The position numbers were made by a program, and so were the translations under genes. From the NCBI GenBank assembly GCA_020048055.1, contig JAIFNA010000007.1, forward strand, positions 83,350-147,349: a stretch of 64,000 nucleotides of DNA, read 5' to 3'. Below, one piece after another: positions 24,106-33,695 of the stretch (position 1 is its first letter; each line of letters starts with the position of its first letter). This DNA is from Arcobacter sp. (GTDB lineage: Bacteria > Campylobacterota > Campylobacteria > Campylobacterales > Arcobacteraceae). The notes under the pieces were generated by a model, which saw only the letters and a list, made by a program, of their open reading frames with translations, was not told where the DNA came from and searched no databases.

Positions 24106-25698
24106 TTAAAATGATCCTAAAATATCGATAGCTTTTTCAAATCGTTTTACAACACTTGCCTTATCACCAGTTGATAACCTTACAGTGTCAAGATAATCTT
24201 GATCAGCTATTAGTTTTTCGAAATTGTGTTGAATTTTTTGTCTATTTTTTATCAAAATTTCCTCATCATTTAAAGCAAAGAAGTAGCTAACTGATTCTAA
24301 AACAGCTACATTTATCCTTCCTCTTTTACCATTTATTGGGCATCTAAAATTGCTTTTTCCAAAAAATTCATTTGTCAATCTCATAACTCTTTCAAAATCA
24401 TTTATCAACTCTTTGATTTTTTGAATATTGATAAGCGCATCAATTAGTTTTTGTTTGTACTCTTCATTGTTTTTATTTAAAAATATATCTTGCGAATGAA
24501 AGTCTATAATATTATTTACCCCTAAAGTATTTACATGTTGCATTGTTTTACCCAAAAAGTCGTCTATATTTCCACTGTATTGTTTGTAGTCAAAAATTTG
24601 AAATGCCAAATATCTAAGCACAACCTCTTTATCTTTCATTCTAGTTGGAGATAAGCCATAATCGGTTGCACTTTTAAAATGCTCATTTGAGGCTAAATGT
24701 GAAAGTAAAACAGTCGATGGTCCAATATAAATACAGTTTCTTATCTCTTGAGTTGTTAGTTGTGTGCCACCTGTATTTATTCTGTAAAAAATATCATAAA
24801 CAACAGACATCGGAACGCTAGGTTTAATAATATGGCAGTTTATTTTTTTATCCATTATCCTCATTTGAAGGTTTGGACTTAAATCTGTAATTTTTTTACC
24901 ATTTAGATGTTTTAATGATTTTAAACCTTGCAATCTAAAACCATCTTCACCAACAGAGTAAGTTTGTAAACTAAAATCTAAAAATTCTTTAACAGAGGTG
25001 CTTCTTTGTAAACCATCAATCATAATATATTTACCATCTTTAGATTCATTTAGATAAATTGGTGGAATAGGGATGTTTAAAATTATTGACTCAATAAATC
25101 TACTTTTTTGTTCAATCTTCCAAACTACATTTCTTTGAAAATCTGGGTCTGTTATAATTGTCCCTTGAGACATGCGAATTGCTATCTCTTTTGGTGAAAT
25201 AGCAATCTCTCTTACATCAAGTTCATCTTTTTCAATATCAAAGTCTTCATAAGGAAAAATCCCTTGAGTTGGTAAAATTGCAGCTATTTCATCAATTGTA
25301 TCATTATTGTTTTTGATGTGTTCAGTTCGTTTTTCTAAAAGCCAAGACTCTATGTCTTCTAGTTTAAGTTCAAAATTATCACTATTTGATATTAGAAAAT
25401 CCCTTAAAAATTCGTTATAGTAGGCAAGACTTACAAACGAATCATTGCTTACATAAAGTAATATAGCTTGAGATAAATTTATAGAATTTGAGCAAATATA
25501 TCCCCAGTCAAATTGTGTTTTTATAGATAATCCAAGTTTTTTATTTTCAACAAAAAACGGTTGATTTTTAAAAGTAACTTTTCTTTTACCTTTTTGTCCA
25601 CTACCTTTAAAAATTGGTTTTTCAATTTCTATAAATACTGGCTTTAGATTATTTTGCATCACTTCTATTTCGTTTTCAAGCATCAAAAGATTTTCCAT
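24106..25698 (-). CDS. DUF262 (GmrSD N-terminal type) protein
   Basis: 530 residues. The DUF262 hallmark is present in the middle: QGTIITDPDFQRNVVW, PIPPIYL, then IDGLQRSTSVKEFL (usual form D-G-Q-Q-R). This ParB-like fold hydrolyses or binds nucleotides and occurs in GmrSD-type IV restriction and other defence proteins. The C-terminal HNH-like DUF1524 domain of GmrSD is not evident; the end is helical. It stands alone on the minus strand between nifA-coupled genes and a MnmC-like gene, so it may be an accessory defence gene. Activity is not established by sequence. Confidence 0.78.
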   Translation of the reverse strand: MENLLMLENEIEVMQNNLKPVFIEIEKPIFKGSGQKGKRKVTFKNQPFFVENKKLGLSIKTQFDWGYICSNSINLSQAILLYVSNDSFVSLAYYNEFLRDFLISNSDNFELKLEDIESWLLEKRTEHIKNNNDTIDEIAAILPTQGIFPYEDFDIEKDELDVREIAISPKEIAIRMSQGTIITDPDFQRNVVWKIEQKSRFIESIILNIPIPPIYLNESKDGKYIMIDGLQRSTSVKEFLDFSLQTYSVGEDGFRLQGLKSLKHLNGKKITDLSPNLQMRIMDKKINCHIIKPSVPMSVVYDIFYRINTGGTQLTTQEIRNCIYIGPSTVLLSHLASNEHFKSATDYGLSPTRMKDKEVVLRYLAFQIFDYKQYSGNIDDFLGKTMQHVNTLGVNNIIDFHSQDIFLNKNNEEYKQKLIDALINIQKIKELINDFERVMRLTNEFFGKSNFRCPINGKRGRINVAVLESVSYFFALNDEEILIKNRQKIQHNFEKLIADQDYLDTVRLSTGDKASVVKRFEKAIDILGSF

Positions 25699-25809
25699 TT
25701 TTTAACCCTATAATTTGTAAATTTTTTTATTTTAACATATAAAACAAGTGATAAAGCGTAATTAGATACAATAAAATATCAATAAAATAGTAAAAAATGA
25801 GGAAAATAA

Positions 25810-25986
25810 ATGTGCAAAAAGCTTCAATTAAGTAATAAAGTATTGATTAAGAATATGTTAGTCAAAGAGTTTATTTGGAAACTTAACAATTTTAAGCCTT
25901 TTGAAACAAAATCTAACAAAGTTTGCATAATTGTAAAAGTTTGTTTTCTTTACTTATTTAATATTCAAAAAATTGGAAATATATAA
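25810..25986 (+). CDS. Possible small basic protein, 58 residues
   Basis: An ATG frame (MCKKLQLSNKVLIKNML...) with AGGA about 8 nt upstream runs to 25986 and ends 3 nt before the TTG start of the next gene. It has three cysteines and many Lys and Ile. AT-rich DNA gives such frames by chance, but the Shine-Dalgarno and abutting position make it worth listing. No family recognised. Confidence 0.3.
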   Translation: MCKKLQLSNKVLIKNMLVKEFIWKLNNFKPFETKSNKVCIIVKVCFLYLFNIQKIGNI

Positions 25987-25989
25987 AAG

Positions 25990-27093
25990 TTGCAAAGTTT
26001 TAAAAAATACGATTATGTAATAGTTGGCGGTGGAATTTGTGGTTGCAGTATCGCTTTTGAATTATCAAAAATTTCATCAAGTGTTTTATTGATTGATAAA
26101 CTTGATAATGTTTCAAAAGGTGCAAGTGGAGCTGCTGGTGCTTTTTTATCTCCACTTTTAGGAAAACCAAATAAATTTAAAGATTTAGTTAATGAGGCAC
26201 TTATTTATTCAACCAATTTTTACAAACAAAATACACCAGAATTGATAGATAATTGTGGGACGGTAAGGGTTCCAAAAGATAGGCTTGATGAGGATAAATT
26301 CCAAAGTTATATTCCATTTATAGATTTCCATTTTGAGGTTGATATAAAAACAAAAGGGTATTTTTTTCCAATTGGCTCCGTTGTAAATAGCAGTGAGATT
26401 TGTAAGATACTTTCAAAAAATGCCGAACAATTATTTAATTATGATGTAGTAAGTATAGATTTTGTAGATGAATGTTGGGTTGTAAATAAAGAAATATTAG
26501 CAAAAAATCTCATTTTATCAACAGGAGCCAGTATTAAACTATTGGATGAAGCATATATTGAGATAAGGTCAGTTTGGGGACAAAGGATAGATATAGAAAC
26601 ATCTACTTTAATCTCTACAAATTACCATAAAGAGTGCTCGATTGCCCATACAACAAAAATAAATGACACTACATATAAGTCATCGATTGGTGCAACACAC
26701 CATAGATTTGTAGATGAAAAAGATACAAATAATGAAGATACTCTTCGGTTATTAAAAAAAGCAAATGATATTTTGACGCTAGATAATGTAAAAGTTACAA
26801 AGTTATTTGGAGGTGCTAGAGCTTCTAGTAGTGATTATTTCCCTATGATTGGGGAGATAGTTGATAGTAAAAAAACTTTAGAGGAGTTTCCATATCTTAA
26901 AAATGGAACAAATGTGAATCCACAAAGATTTACAAGGTATAAAAATTTATATATTTACAATGGTGTCGGTGGAAGGGGATTTGTATTTGCACCTTATTTG
27001 GCAAAAATATTGGTAAAACATATTGTAAAAGAAAATAATATTGATGACACTTTAAGTCTTGATAGATTATTTAAAAGATGGGTAAAGAGATAA
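25990..27093 (+). CDS. FAD-dependent oxidoreductase, MnmC C-domain-like
   Basis: 367 residues of the D-amino-acid oxidase (DAO) family. VIVGGGICGCSIAFELSK near the N-terminus is the FAD-binding Rossmann motif. GASGAAGAFLSPLLGKPN and the C-terminal YNGVGGRGFVFAPYLAKIL resemble the oxidase domain of MnmC, which removes carboxymethyl in wobble uridine modification of tRNA. The methyltransferase domain of fused MnmC is absent; stand-alone oxidase forms exist. The start is a TTG, since no ATG occurs before the FAD motif. ThiO or another amine oxidase is an alternative. Confidence 0.65.
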   Translation: MQSFKKYDYVIVGGGICGCSIAFELSKISSSVLLIDKLDNVSKGASGAAGAFLSPLLGKPNKFKDLVNEALIYSTNFYKQNTPELIDNCGTVRVPKDRLDEDKFQSYIPFIDFHFEVDIKTKGYFFPIGSVVNSSEICKILSKNAEQLFNYDVVSIDFVDECWVVNKEILAKNLILSTGASIKLLDEAYIEIRSVWGQRIDIETSTLISTNYHKECSIAHTTKINDTTYKSSIGATHHRFVDEKDTNNEDTLRLLKKANDILTLDNVKVTKLFGGARASSSDYFPMIGEIVDSKKTLEEFPYLKNGTNVNPQRFTRYKNLYIYNGVGGRGFVFAPYLAKILVKHIVKENNIDDTLSLDRLFKRWVKR

Positions 27094-27193
27094 TTTTTTT
27101 AAAATCAAATTAATCAAACAAGTTACAAAAGCGCTAAATACAGCAAATAAAAGCTATTTTTGCTAATATTATAAGTAAATGAAAGGTTCAAAA

Positions 27194-28066
27194 ATGAAAA
27201 TATCAATACTGTTAATATTATTTATAACCCAATTTCTTTTTGGGGATTCAAAGTCAAATATCAAAACTGATATACCAGCAATAGTATCAGTAAAATGGTT
27301 GGAGCAAAATCAAAAAAATCCAAAACTTGTAATAGTTGATTTGCGTCCAAGTGAAGTATATGCAAAAAACCACATCCAAAATAGTGTAAATATTCCAGCA
27401 AAAGAGAATCTTTTTGATAAAAATAGCTTTATCCCAAAACTTGATATTTTGCAAAAAACATTTAGTGAAGCTGGGATTGGAAATGAGAGTATTGTTGTTG
27501 CTTATGATGACGGAAAATTTATTATGGCAGCTAGATTTTATTGGATTTTAGAAACATTAGGGCATTCCAATGTTGGGCTTTTAAATGTTGGATTTGATAG
27601 TTTGGAGAAAACAAAAATACCTATAAGCTCAAAAAATACAAAAGTTATAGCAAAAGAGTTTGTTCCAAGAGTTGATAATACAAAAGTACAAACGAAATTA
27701 AGCACACTTCTTTCGATAGGAAACAAAACCATAATTGACGGTCGAGAAGGGACACATTTTAGTGGACTAGCTTCTAAGGCTAAGCGTTTTGGACATATTC
27801 CAACAGCAAAAAATTATCCATGCACTCAAAATTATCAAGTTTCAAAAGATGGAAATATGATAAAAGATTTAAGTGAACTTAAAAATCTATATAAATATTT
27901 GGATAAAAACAGACAAATTATTCTTTATTGCGATGGTGGCTCTGAATCGGCATTAAACTACATAGTTTTGCAAGAATTAGGATATAAAGTTTCAATTTAT
28001 GACGGCTCATGGTTGGAATGGGGAAATGATTTGAAAGTGCCAATCTCAAACCCATCAAAAAAATAG
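27194..28066 (+). CDS. Periplasmic rhodanese-type sulfurtransferase
   Basis: 290 residues: signal peptide (MKISILLILFITQFLFG) and two rhodanese domains, ~30-150 and ~165-285. The second has the active-site loop CDGGSESA with the catalytic Cys. The first has YDDGKF in place of the Cys loop and is the inactive partner, the usual layout of thiosulfate or 3-mercaptopyruvate sulfurtransferases. The ATG at 27194 is used because AAAGG lies 8 nt upstream; a start 5 codons earlier overlaps that site. It is followed 5 nt later by a sensor kinase gene, so both may respond to sulfur compounds. Confidence 0.85.
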   Translation: MKISILLILFITQFLFGDSKSNIKTDIPAIVSVKWLEQNQKNPKLVIVDLRPSEVYAKNHIQNSVNIPAKENLFDKNSFIPKLDILQKTFSEAGIGNESIVVAYDDGKFIMAARFYWILETLGHSNVGLLNVGFDSLEKTKIPISSKNTKVIAKEFVPRVDNTKVQTKLSTLLSIGNKTIIDGREGTHFSGLASKAKRFGHIPTAKNYPCTQNYQVSKDGNMIKDLSELKNLYKYLDKNRQIILYCDGGSESALNYIVLQELGYKVSIYDGSWLEWGNDLKVPISNPSKK

Positions 28067-28071
28067 GTGTT

Positions 28072-29886
28072 TTGATGATTGGTAAATATAAAAGCTCTAT
28101 TAAAACAAAGTTGATAGGGATAATTTTTTTAGTTGCTACACTTACTAGCTTTATTGGTTATGTTGGATTTATCTATTGGTATATGGACAACCAATATAAA
28201 AAAGCAAACGAACAATCACACACAATAGGTCTAGTAATATCGCAAGATGTAGCTAAACTTATCTTGCTTGATGAAATATCTATCGCATCTGATATTACAT
28301 CTAAATTAAAATCGTTTAATAATATCGATAAACTTGTTTTGTATTCACTTGATAGAAAAGCAATTTTCCAATATTCTAAAAATGATAATAGTTTCATTGT
28401 GCCAAAATTTGAAGAGGGTAGTAATAAAAATCTTATCACTAAAGATATTTTAACTTTAAGAATTAATGTTGTTTATCAGGATAAACACCTAGGTTATCTA
28501 AGATTAGATCTCAAGGTTGAGAGTGTTTTTGATGTTATTTTAAATAATATCAAAATGCCTTTATTTATCATTTTGTGTATGGTTTTGGTTTCTTATCTTT
28601 TGGCGCTCTATTTTGCAAAAAAATTTACAGAGCCAATTTTAAACCTTGTAGCATTTTTGGAAAAAATTGATACTTTTTCCTTTTTGGATAACTATCCAAA
28701 AGTAAATGAGGAAAATGAAGTTGGGAAGATTTATCAAGTTGTAAAAACAATGCTCGGGCGGATAAAAGAATCTCAAAAAGCTTTAAAAATAGCTTCAGTT
28801 GCGTTTGAAACACAAAGTGGAATGATGATAACCGATACAAATAAAAAAATTTTAAGTGTTAATAAAGCTTTTACAAACATACTTGGCTATACACAAGATG
28901 AAGTTGTTGGAAGTTCACCATCTGTTTTAAAATCAAATCTTACAACTGAAGATTTTTATAAAAATATAAATCACTCGTTACAGACAAATCACTATTGGAG
29001 TGGGGAGATAAATAATCTTCATAAAAATGGGAATATCATAAAAGAGTATCTTACAATTCAGGTCGTCCTTGATGATGATGGCGAAATAATATATTATGTA
29101 GCTTCATTTTTGGATTTGACTTTACAAAAAAATGCAGAAGCAAAATTGCTTGAAAATGAGCAAATATTAAGACAACAATCAAAAATGGCAATAATGGGTG
29201 AAATGCTTGAAAATATAGCACACCAATGGCGTCAACCACTATCCATTATCTCGACAATTTCAACTGGAATGCTTTTAAATAAAGAACTTGGTATTCCGCT
29301 GACACAAGAAGAGGAGACAGTAAGGCTAAATAAGATAAACGATTCATCACATTTTTTATCTCAAACAATAGATGACTTTAGAGAATTTTTCAAACCAGAT
29401 AAGCAAAAAATGTTTTTTAATCCAAAAGAGAGTTATCTTAAAACGATTAAACTGATTAATTCAACATTTAAACATCACAGTATTGAAGTTATTGAAAACT
29501 TAGAAGATTTTGAGATTTTGGGCTTTAATAATGAATTGATGCAAACAATTATGAATGTGCTAAATAACGCAAGAGATATACTAGAAACAAGAGACAAGGG
29601 TGAAAAACGGTATATTTTTGTTGATATTTATAGAGAAAATTATGAAGTTGTTATCAGGATAAAAGATAATGCTGGTGGTATTCCACTAGAGATACTAGAT
29701 AAGATTTTTTTACCTTATTTTACAACTAAAGAGTTATCCAATGGGACAGGAATAGGGCTTTATATGTCTTATGAGATGATTGTAAATCACATGAATGGAA
29801 AATTTTTTGTATCAAACGAGGCGTTTGTTTACGAGCAAATTGCATATGTTGGAGCTTGTTTTACAATTAAGTTGCCTATGAAATAA
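28072..29886 (+). CDS. PAS-domain sensor histidine kinase
   Basis: 604 residues, inner membrane. A first membrane segment (~12-34) and a second (~165-185) flank a periplasmic domain of about 130 residues. A HAMP-like linker, a PAS domain (~235-345, GMMITDTNKKILSVNKAFTNILGY), a HisKA-type helix with ENIAHQWRQPLSII (His ~381) and an HATPase domain (DNAGGIPLEI, GTGIGLYMS) follow. This phosphoacceptor form is very common in Campylobacterota. No response regulator is adjacent. It lies downstream of the periplasmic sulfurtransferase. The 3' ends of this gene and the lipoprotein gene on the other strand overlap by 11 nt. Confidence 0.9.
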   Translation: MMIGKYKSSIKTKLIGIIFLVATLTSFIGYVGFIYWYMDNQYKKANEQSHTIGLVISQDVAKLILLDEISIASDITSKLKSFNNIDKLVLYSLDRKAIFQYSKNDNSFIVPKFEEGSNKNLITKDILTLRINVVYQDKHLGYLRLDLKVESVFDVILNNIKMPLFIILCMVLVSYLLALYFAKKFTEPILNLVAFLEKIDTFSFLDNYPKVNEENEVGKIYQVVKTMLGRIKESQKALKIASVAFETQSGMMITDTNKKILSVNKAFTNILGYTQDEVVGSSPSVLKSNLTTEDFYKNINHSLQTNHYWSGEINNLHKNGNIIKEYLTIQVVLDDDGEIIYYVASFLDLTLQKNAEAKLLENEQILRQQSKMAIMGEMLENIAHQWRQPLSIISTISTGMLLNKELGIPLTQEEETVRLNKINDSSHFLSQTIDDFREFFKPDKQKMFFNPKESYLKTIKLINSTFKHHSIEVIENLEDFEILGFNNELMQTIMNVLNNARDILETRDKGEKRYIFVDIYRENYEVVIRIKDNAGGIPLEILDKIFLPYFTTKELSNGTGIGLYMSYEMIVNHMNGKFFVSNEAFVYEQIAYVGACFTIKLPMK

Positions 29887-30466
29887 AGTTTAGATTATCT
29901 ATCCAAACTTGTATATCAGAACTCATACGCTTTAAAATTTCGCTGTACCCAAAAACACCAGATTTAGAGTTTGCAATCTCAGTTTTTTGGCTGTAATGAA
30001 AAGTTTTTGTTCCTACAAGTATATTTGTAGTTTGTGAAATTAAGTTGATTTGTACAGTCATAACAACATTACTACCATTTGTAAAATCTTGATAAAAATC
30101 TATAACTTCAATCTCGCACAAATAATTAGTTTTTGCAGTTGAGTATCCATCTACGATATCATTTGAAGAGTTTATAAAACTTTGTTTGATAGTTTTATAT
30201 ACCATATTTGATGGACTCATCGCCCATTTGTTATTTGCAAAATAGCTAAATTCATGTTTGTTTTTGTACCACATTTTTGTTGTTGAATAAAAATTATTTT
30301 GGTTTGAAACTTTTAGCTTTATGGTTTTTTTGTTTTTGGTGTTAGCATTTTGTTTTGCCTCTACAAATTCTACGATATGTTCATTTGTAATAGATTGTTT
30401 TTGCAAACAACCACTAAAAAGTATCACAGATAAAAAACCAACCATCAAATTTATTCTAATTTTCAT
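29876..30466 (-). CDS. ABC-type transport auxiliary lipoprotein (Mla/Pqi type)
   Basis: 196 residues with a lipoprotein signal (FLSVILFSGCLQK, Cys ~20). The mature part resembles the auxiliary lipoproteins (PqiC/DUF330 group) that accompany MCE transporters: alternating strands ending in a helix with ILKRMSSDIQVWIDNL. It is the last gene of the Mla-type operon, 1 nt after the MCE gene. It would sit at the outer membrane and receive or deliver lipid. Confidence 0.75.
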   Translation of the reverse strand: MKIRINLMVGFLSVILFSGCLQKQSITNEHIVEFVEAKQNANTKNKKTIKLKVSNQNNFYSTTKMWYKNKHEFSYFANNKWAMSPSNMVYKTIKQSFINSSNDIVDGYSTAKTNYLCEIEVIDFYQDFTNGSNVVMTVQINLISQTTNILVGTKTFHYSQKTEIANSKSGVFGYSEILKRMSSDIQVWIDNLNFIS

Positions 30467-30467
30467 T

Positions 30468-31382
30468 TTATTCCCCTGGTCCTAATTTAATAACTTTCTC
30501 TTTGAAAAAAATATCACTTGGGCTATTTTTAAAATTTTCAACAACCTCTTTGCTCTCAGTTGCTAGATTTTTTAGTTCACCTAGTACACTTTTTGTTTCT
30601 TGCAAAACCTCTCGTGTATCGTTTGTGAACCTTTGGATATTTATAGCTTTTATCTCTTTTGCTATCTCTACACCACTTGAGGCGAGATTTTTTGTTTCCT
30701 CTATGAGTTCATCTGATTTTTTTAGTGTTTCATTTGTTTTTGTGATTGTTTGATTGAAATTTACAATAGCATCGTTTGAGTTTGCAAATATCTTTTTGAA
30801 TTCCCCTTTATTATTTTTGAGTTCGCTAGAAAATTCACTAAAATTTGAGATACCTTTTTCTAAATTTTTGATATTTTTATCACTTAAAATAGCATTACTT
30901 TTGGAAAGTATAGTTTCAAATTGAAGCGATATTTGTTTTGCTTTTTGTGTTAGAAGAGTTATATTAGACGGTTTTGATGGGATAAATATCAAGCCATTTT
31001 CCATTGGTTGTGGTTTTTGTTGATTTTTAACACCACCTTCAATATCAAGATACCCAACCCCAGCTATCCCTTGCGAGCTTAATGTTACAAAGCTATCAAT
31101 TGTAATAGGCGCTGTTTTTTCAAGTTTAAATCTAATTTCGATTTGTTCCCCATTATTTGAGTCTAAAAAAATTCCCTCTACAAACCCAACATCAATCCCT
31201 TTGATTTTAACAACAGATGATTTTTTAAGTCCAGCAATAGACTCATTAACAAAAGTTGTGCAGTTAATATATTTATCTTCATCACCGCCATATTTTGCCA
31301 ACCAAAATACAAATGATAGAAGTGAAATAGCACTGATTAAAACAAACACACCAACTAAAACAAAATTTCCATTTCTCTCCAT
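30468..31382 (-). CDS. mlaD: MCE-domain protein (MlaD family)
   Basis: 304 residues: one N-terminal membrane anchor (~7-29), an MCE domain (~35-125, GLKKSSVVKIKGIDVGFVEGI) and a long helical tail (~150-300) with coiled-coil character. MlaD forms a periplasmic hexameric ring that carries phospholipids between the membranes. The tail is longer than in E. coli MlaD and could reach further across the periplasm. Its ATG overlaps the stop of the ATPase gene by one base. Confidence 0.85.
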   Translation of the reverse strand: MERNGNFVLVGVFVLISAISLLSFVFWLAKYGGDEDKYINCTTFVNESIAGLKKSSVVKIKGIDVGFVEGIFLDSNNGEQIEIRFKLEKTAPITIDSFVTLSSQGIAGVGYLDIEGGVKNQQKPQPMENGLIFIPSKPSNITLLTQKAKQISLQFETILSKSNAILSDKNIKNLEKGISNFSEFSSELKNNKGEFKKIFANSNDAIVNFNQTITKTNETLKKSDELIEETKNLASSGVEIAKEIKAINIQRFTNDTREVLQETKSVLGELKNLATESKEVVENFKNSPSDIFFKEKVIKLGPGE

Positions 31383-32131
31383 TATTTCGCCACCTTTCCA
31401 TTAACTTTTAAAAACTCTTTCATAAATGGCTCCTCAATTTTTAAAGCCTCATCGTAAGTCCCGTCAAAATATACCAGTTTGTTGTGTAACACTATAAACC
31501 TATCCAAAGCACTTTTGATAGTATCAAGGTCGTGCGTAACAATAACTACACTAAATCCAAGCATAGTGCGTAAATCAACAATTAGCCTATCAAAAGCTTC
31601 CGCACTAGCAGGGTCAAGTCCACTTGTTGGCTCATCTAAAAAAAGTATCTCAGGGTCAAGTGCTAAAGCCCTTGCTAAACCAACCCTTTTTTTCATCCCA
31701 CCACTAAGCTCACTTGGGTACAAATAAGCATCTTTTGGTGTAAGTCCAACCATGCTAAGTTTTGTCATTGCTATATTTTCAATCAGTTCTTTTGGTAGTT
31801 TTGTGTACTCAATAAGTGGTAAACAAATATTATCAAGGACACTAAGTGATGAGAATAACGCACCAAATTGAAACAACACAGCACATTTTTGTCTTAAAAA
31901 AAAAGTATCTTTTTGTGAGATATTTTTGATGGATTTTCCAAGAATTTCAATATCCCCGATGTGAAATTTTTGAAGCATTATTAGTTGCCTTAAAAGTGTA
32001 GATTTTCCAGCACCACTTCCACCCAAAATCCCTAAAATTTCAGATTTTTTAAGTTCAAATGAGATGTTGTCGTGAATTTGTTTATCACCAAAATAGGTGG
32101 AGATATTTTTGACTTTTAGTATATTTTTCAA
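31382..32131 (-). CDS. mlaF: ABC transporter ATPase (MlaF family)
   Basis: 249 residues. Walker A GGSGAGKS (~35-42), signature LSGGMKKRVGLARAL and Walker B EILFLDEPTSGLDP are intact, followed by the H-loop VTHD. The K-K-R after the signature motif is typical of MlaF/Ttg2A. It powers phospholipid transport with the MlaE permease, whose gene it overlaps by 4 nt. Confidence 0.9.
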   Translation of the reverse strand: MKNILKVKNISTYFGDKQIHDNISFELKKSEILGILGGSGAGKSTLLRQLIMLQKFHIGDIEILGKSIKNISQKDTFFLRQKCAVLFQFGALFSSLSVLDNICLPLIEYTKLPKELIENIAMTKLSMVGLTPKDAYLYPSELSGGMKKRVGLARALALDPEILFLDEPTSGLDPASAEAFDRLIVDLRTMLGFSVVIVTHDLDTIKSALDRFIVLHNKLVYFDGTYDEALKIEEPFMKEFLKVNGKVAK

Positions 32132-33243
32132 ATTCCCAACCTTGTAAGGGCAACTGCAATTAATGCATCACAGATAATCACCCAAAACAGTGCATTTACT
32201 ACACTTTTTGTTGTGTAAGTGCCTATACTCTCCGTACTTTTATTTACCATAAAGCCTTGATAACACCCAACTATTGCAACAACAACTCCATAAAGTGGGG
32301 CTTTAGCTAAGCCTACATAAAGCTCATTTATTGAAATTTCAAAATAAATTCGGTCGATAAATTCATAAAAACCAATCCCCAAATGAAATTGTGTTACTAC
32401 TAAAATTCCAGCTACTCCAGCCATATCAGCAGCAAACACAATAAAAGGCATCATAAAAAAGAGTGCAAAAACTCTAGGGATTACTAAAAAAATAAATGGA
32501 TCAAATCCCATAGTCCTCATCGCATCAATCTCATCAGTTATCTTCATGACGCCAATCTCAGCAGTAAACGAACTAGCACTTCTAGCTGTTATGAGTATTG
32601 CTGCAATTATGGGAGCTAACTCTCTAAAAACAGACATCACACTCAAATCTATAACAAAAATATCCCCACTAATTTTGACCAAATACCCAGCTGATTGGTA
32701 AGCAACAACTAAGCCAATCAAAAATGAAAGGGTCATAATTATGGGTAATGCTTCAATTGATGTGCTTTGTATATGTTTTATAAACGCCCTAAATCTAAAT
32801 TTATTTGGTTGAAAAATGACTTTTAAAATAGCAACAAAGAATTCACCTAAAAATGAAAAAAAGTTTATAATCCCAAGTAAAAAAAGATAGTTTTTGTATC
32901 CAAAATCGTGTATGGAAAATAGTTTTTTTTGATTTAATTTTGGAAGTATTTGGAAGTGTTTCCCATAAAATTCAAGTAGTGTTTTTTGATTTTCTAGTAG
33001 ATTTTCAAATACCACTTCTATGTTTGAAGGTTGTAATTTTTTTTGAAAAATGATAATTTGTGTTGCACCTGCAAAATCAAGCTCTGTACAATTTGTAAAA
33101 TCAAACACAATAATTTGATTTTGGAGTTTTAAAATATCTTTTTCAATCTTTTCTATATTTATTAAACTCTCTTTTGTCCAGTTGTTTGAGATATTTATTT
33201 TTGTATTTGTATCGTCTAGGTTTACTATTTGTATCTTATCCAT
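32128..33243 (-). CDS. mlaE: STAS-MlaE fusion permease
   Basis: 371 residues. Residues ~1-95 form a STAS-like domain (IIVFDFTNCTELDFAGATQIIIFQKKL), the role played by separate MlaB in E. coli. Residues ~120-371 form the MlaE permease with five or so membrane segments and the motif MRTMGFDPFIFLVIPR. The fusion is common outside gammaproteobacteria. First gene of the mlaE-mlaF-mlaD-lipoprotein operon; its promoter lies in the 450-nt gap shared with yaeQ. Confidence 0.9.
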   Translation of the reverse strand: MDKIQIVNLDDTNTKINISNNWTKESLINIEKIEKDILKLQNQIIVFDFTNCTELDFAGATQIIIFQKKLQPSNIEVVFENLLENQKTLLEFYGKHFQILPKLNQKKLFSIHDFGYKNYLFLLGIINFFSFLGEFFVAILKVIFQPNKFRFRAFIKHIQSTSIEALPIIMTLSFLIGLVVAYQSAGYLVKISGDIFVIDLSVMSVFRELAPIIAAILITARSASSFTAEIGVMKITDEIDAMRTMGFDPFIFLVIPRVFALFFMMPFIVFAADMAGVAGILVVTQFHLGIGFYEFIDRIYFEISINELYVGLAKAPLYGVVVAIVGCYQGFMVNKSTESIGTYTTKSVVNALFWVIICDALIAVALTRLGI

Positions 33244-33382
33244 TTGGGGATTTTACATATTTATAGTTACCTTGTTGTAAGCATTTTGTTATCATTTTGT
33301 AATCTAGTTTTTAGTATTTATTTGAATTTATAATTGACTATTTGTAATCTCATTTGATAAAAACTTTTTATTTACTAGAAAA

Positions 33383-33475
33383 TTGAGTGCAGAGCTTGAA
33401 GTCACATCAAAAATTCCAAAAAAACTAGCTGTAAAACTTATAGTACTTTTAGGAGAATTAAATACTTTTTCGTAA
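33383..33475 (+). pseudogene. Short coding remnant
   Basis: An open frame of about 30 residues (SAELEVTSKIPKKLAVKLI...) ends at TAA 33473-33475, with only a TTG as possible start. It overlaps the opposite-strand remnant at its end. The composition looks like coding DNA but no family is recognised. Confidence 0.22.
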
Positions 33476-33616
33476 TAAATCAAATAGACGTAAATCATCG
33501 CATGTCATTTGTTTTAGAACAGTGCCATCTGTCCTATAAAATAATCCAGGAATTGCATTTCCATTTTTAAAATTTATTGTACATTCTAGTTCGCCAGACT
33601 TTGTTTTATCAACTAT
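33458..33616 (-). pseudogene. 52-residue frame with ATA at the start position
   Basis: On the minus strand AGGAG is followed after 5 nt by ATA and then a 51-codon open frame (VDKTKSGELECTINFKNGNA...). A stop codon lies four codons upstream and no ATG, GTG or TTG is available near the ribosome site. The gene is either inactivated at its start (ATG to ATA) or begins at a very rare codon. No family recognised; the GELECTINFKNGNAIPGLFY stretch looks like a small beta-rich protein. Confidence 0.35.
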
Positions 33617-33695
33617 AAATTCTCCTATAAACTAAAAAAACATAAAAATTGAGCTATACTAAAAACTAAATTTTTTAAAAAATAAAAGGAAAACA

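Larger units (their letters stand above)
33244..33695. other. Divergent intergenic region with gene remnants
   Basis: A 452-nt gap between mlaE (minus) and yaeQ (plus). It must hold both promoters. It also holds two short frames that read like protein-coding remains: one on the plus strand ending at 33475 and one on the minus strand from 33616 to 33458 (listed separately). Nothing else was seen. Confidence 0.6.
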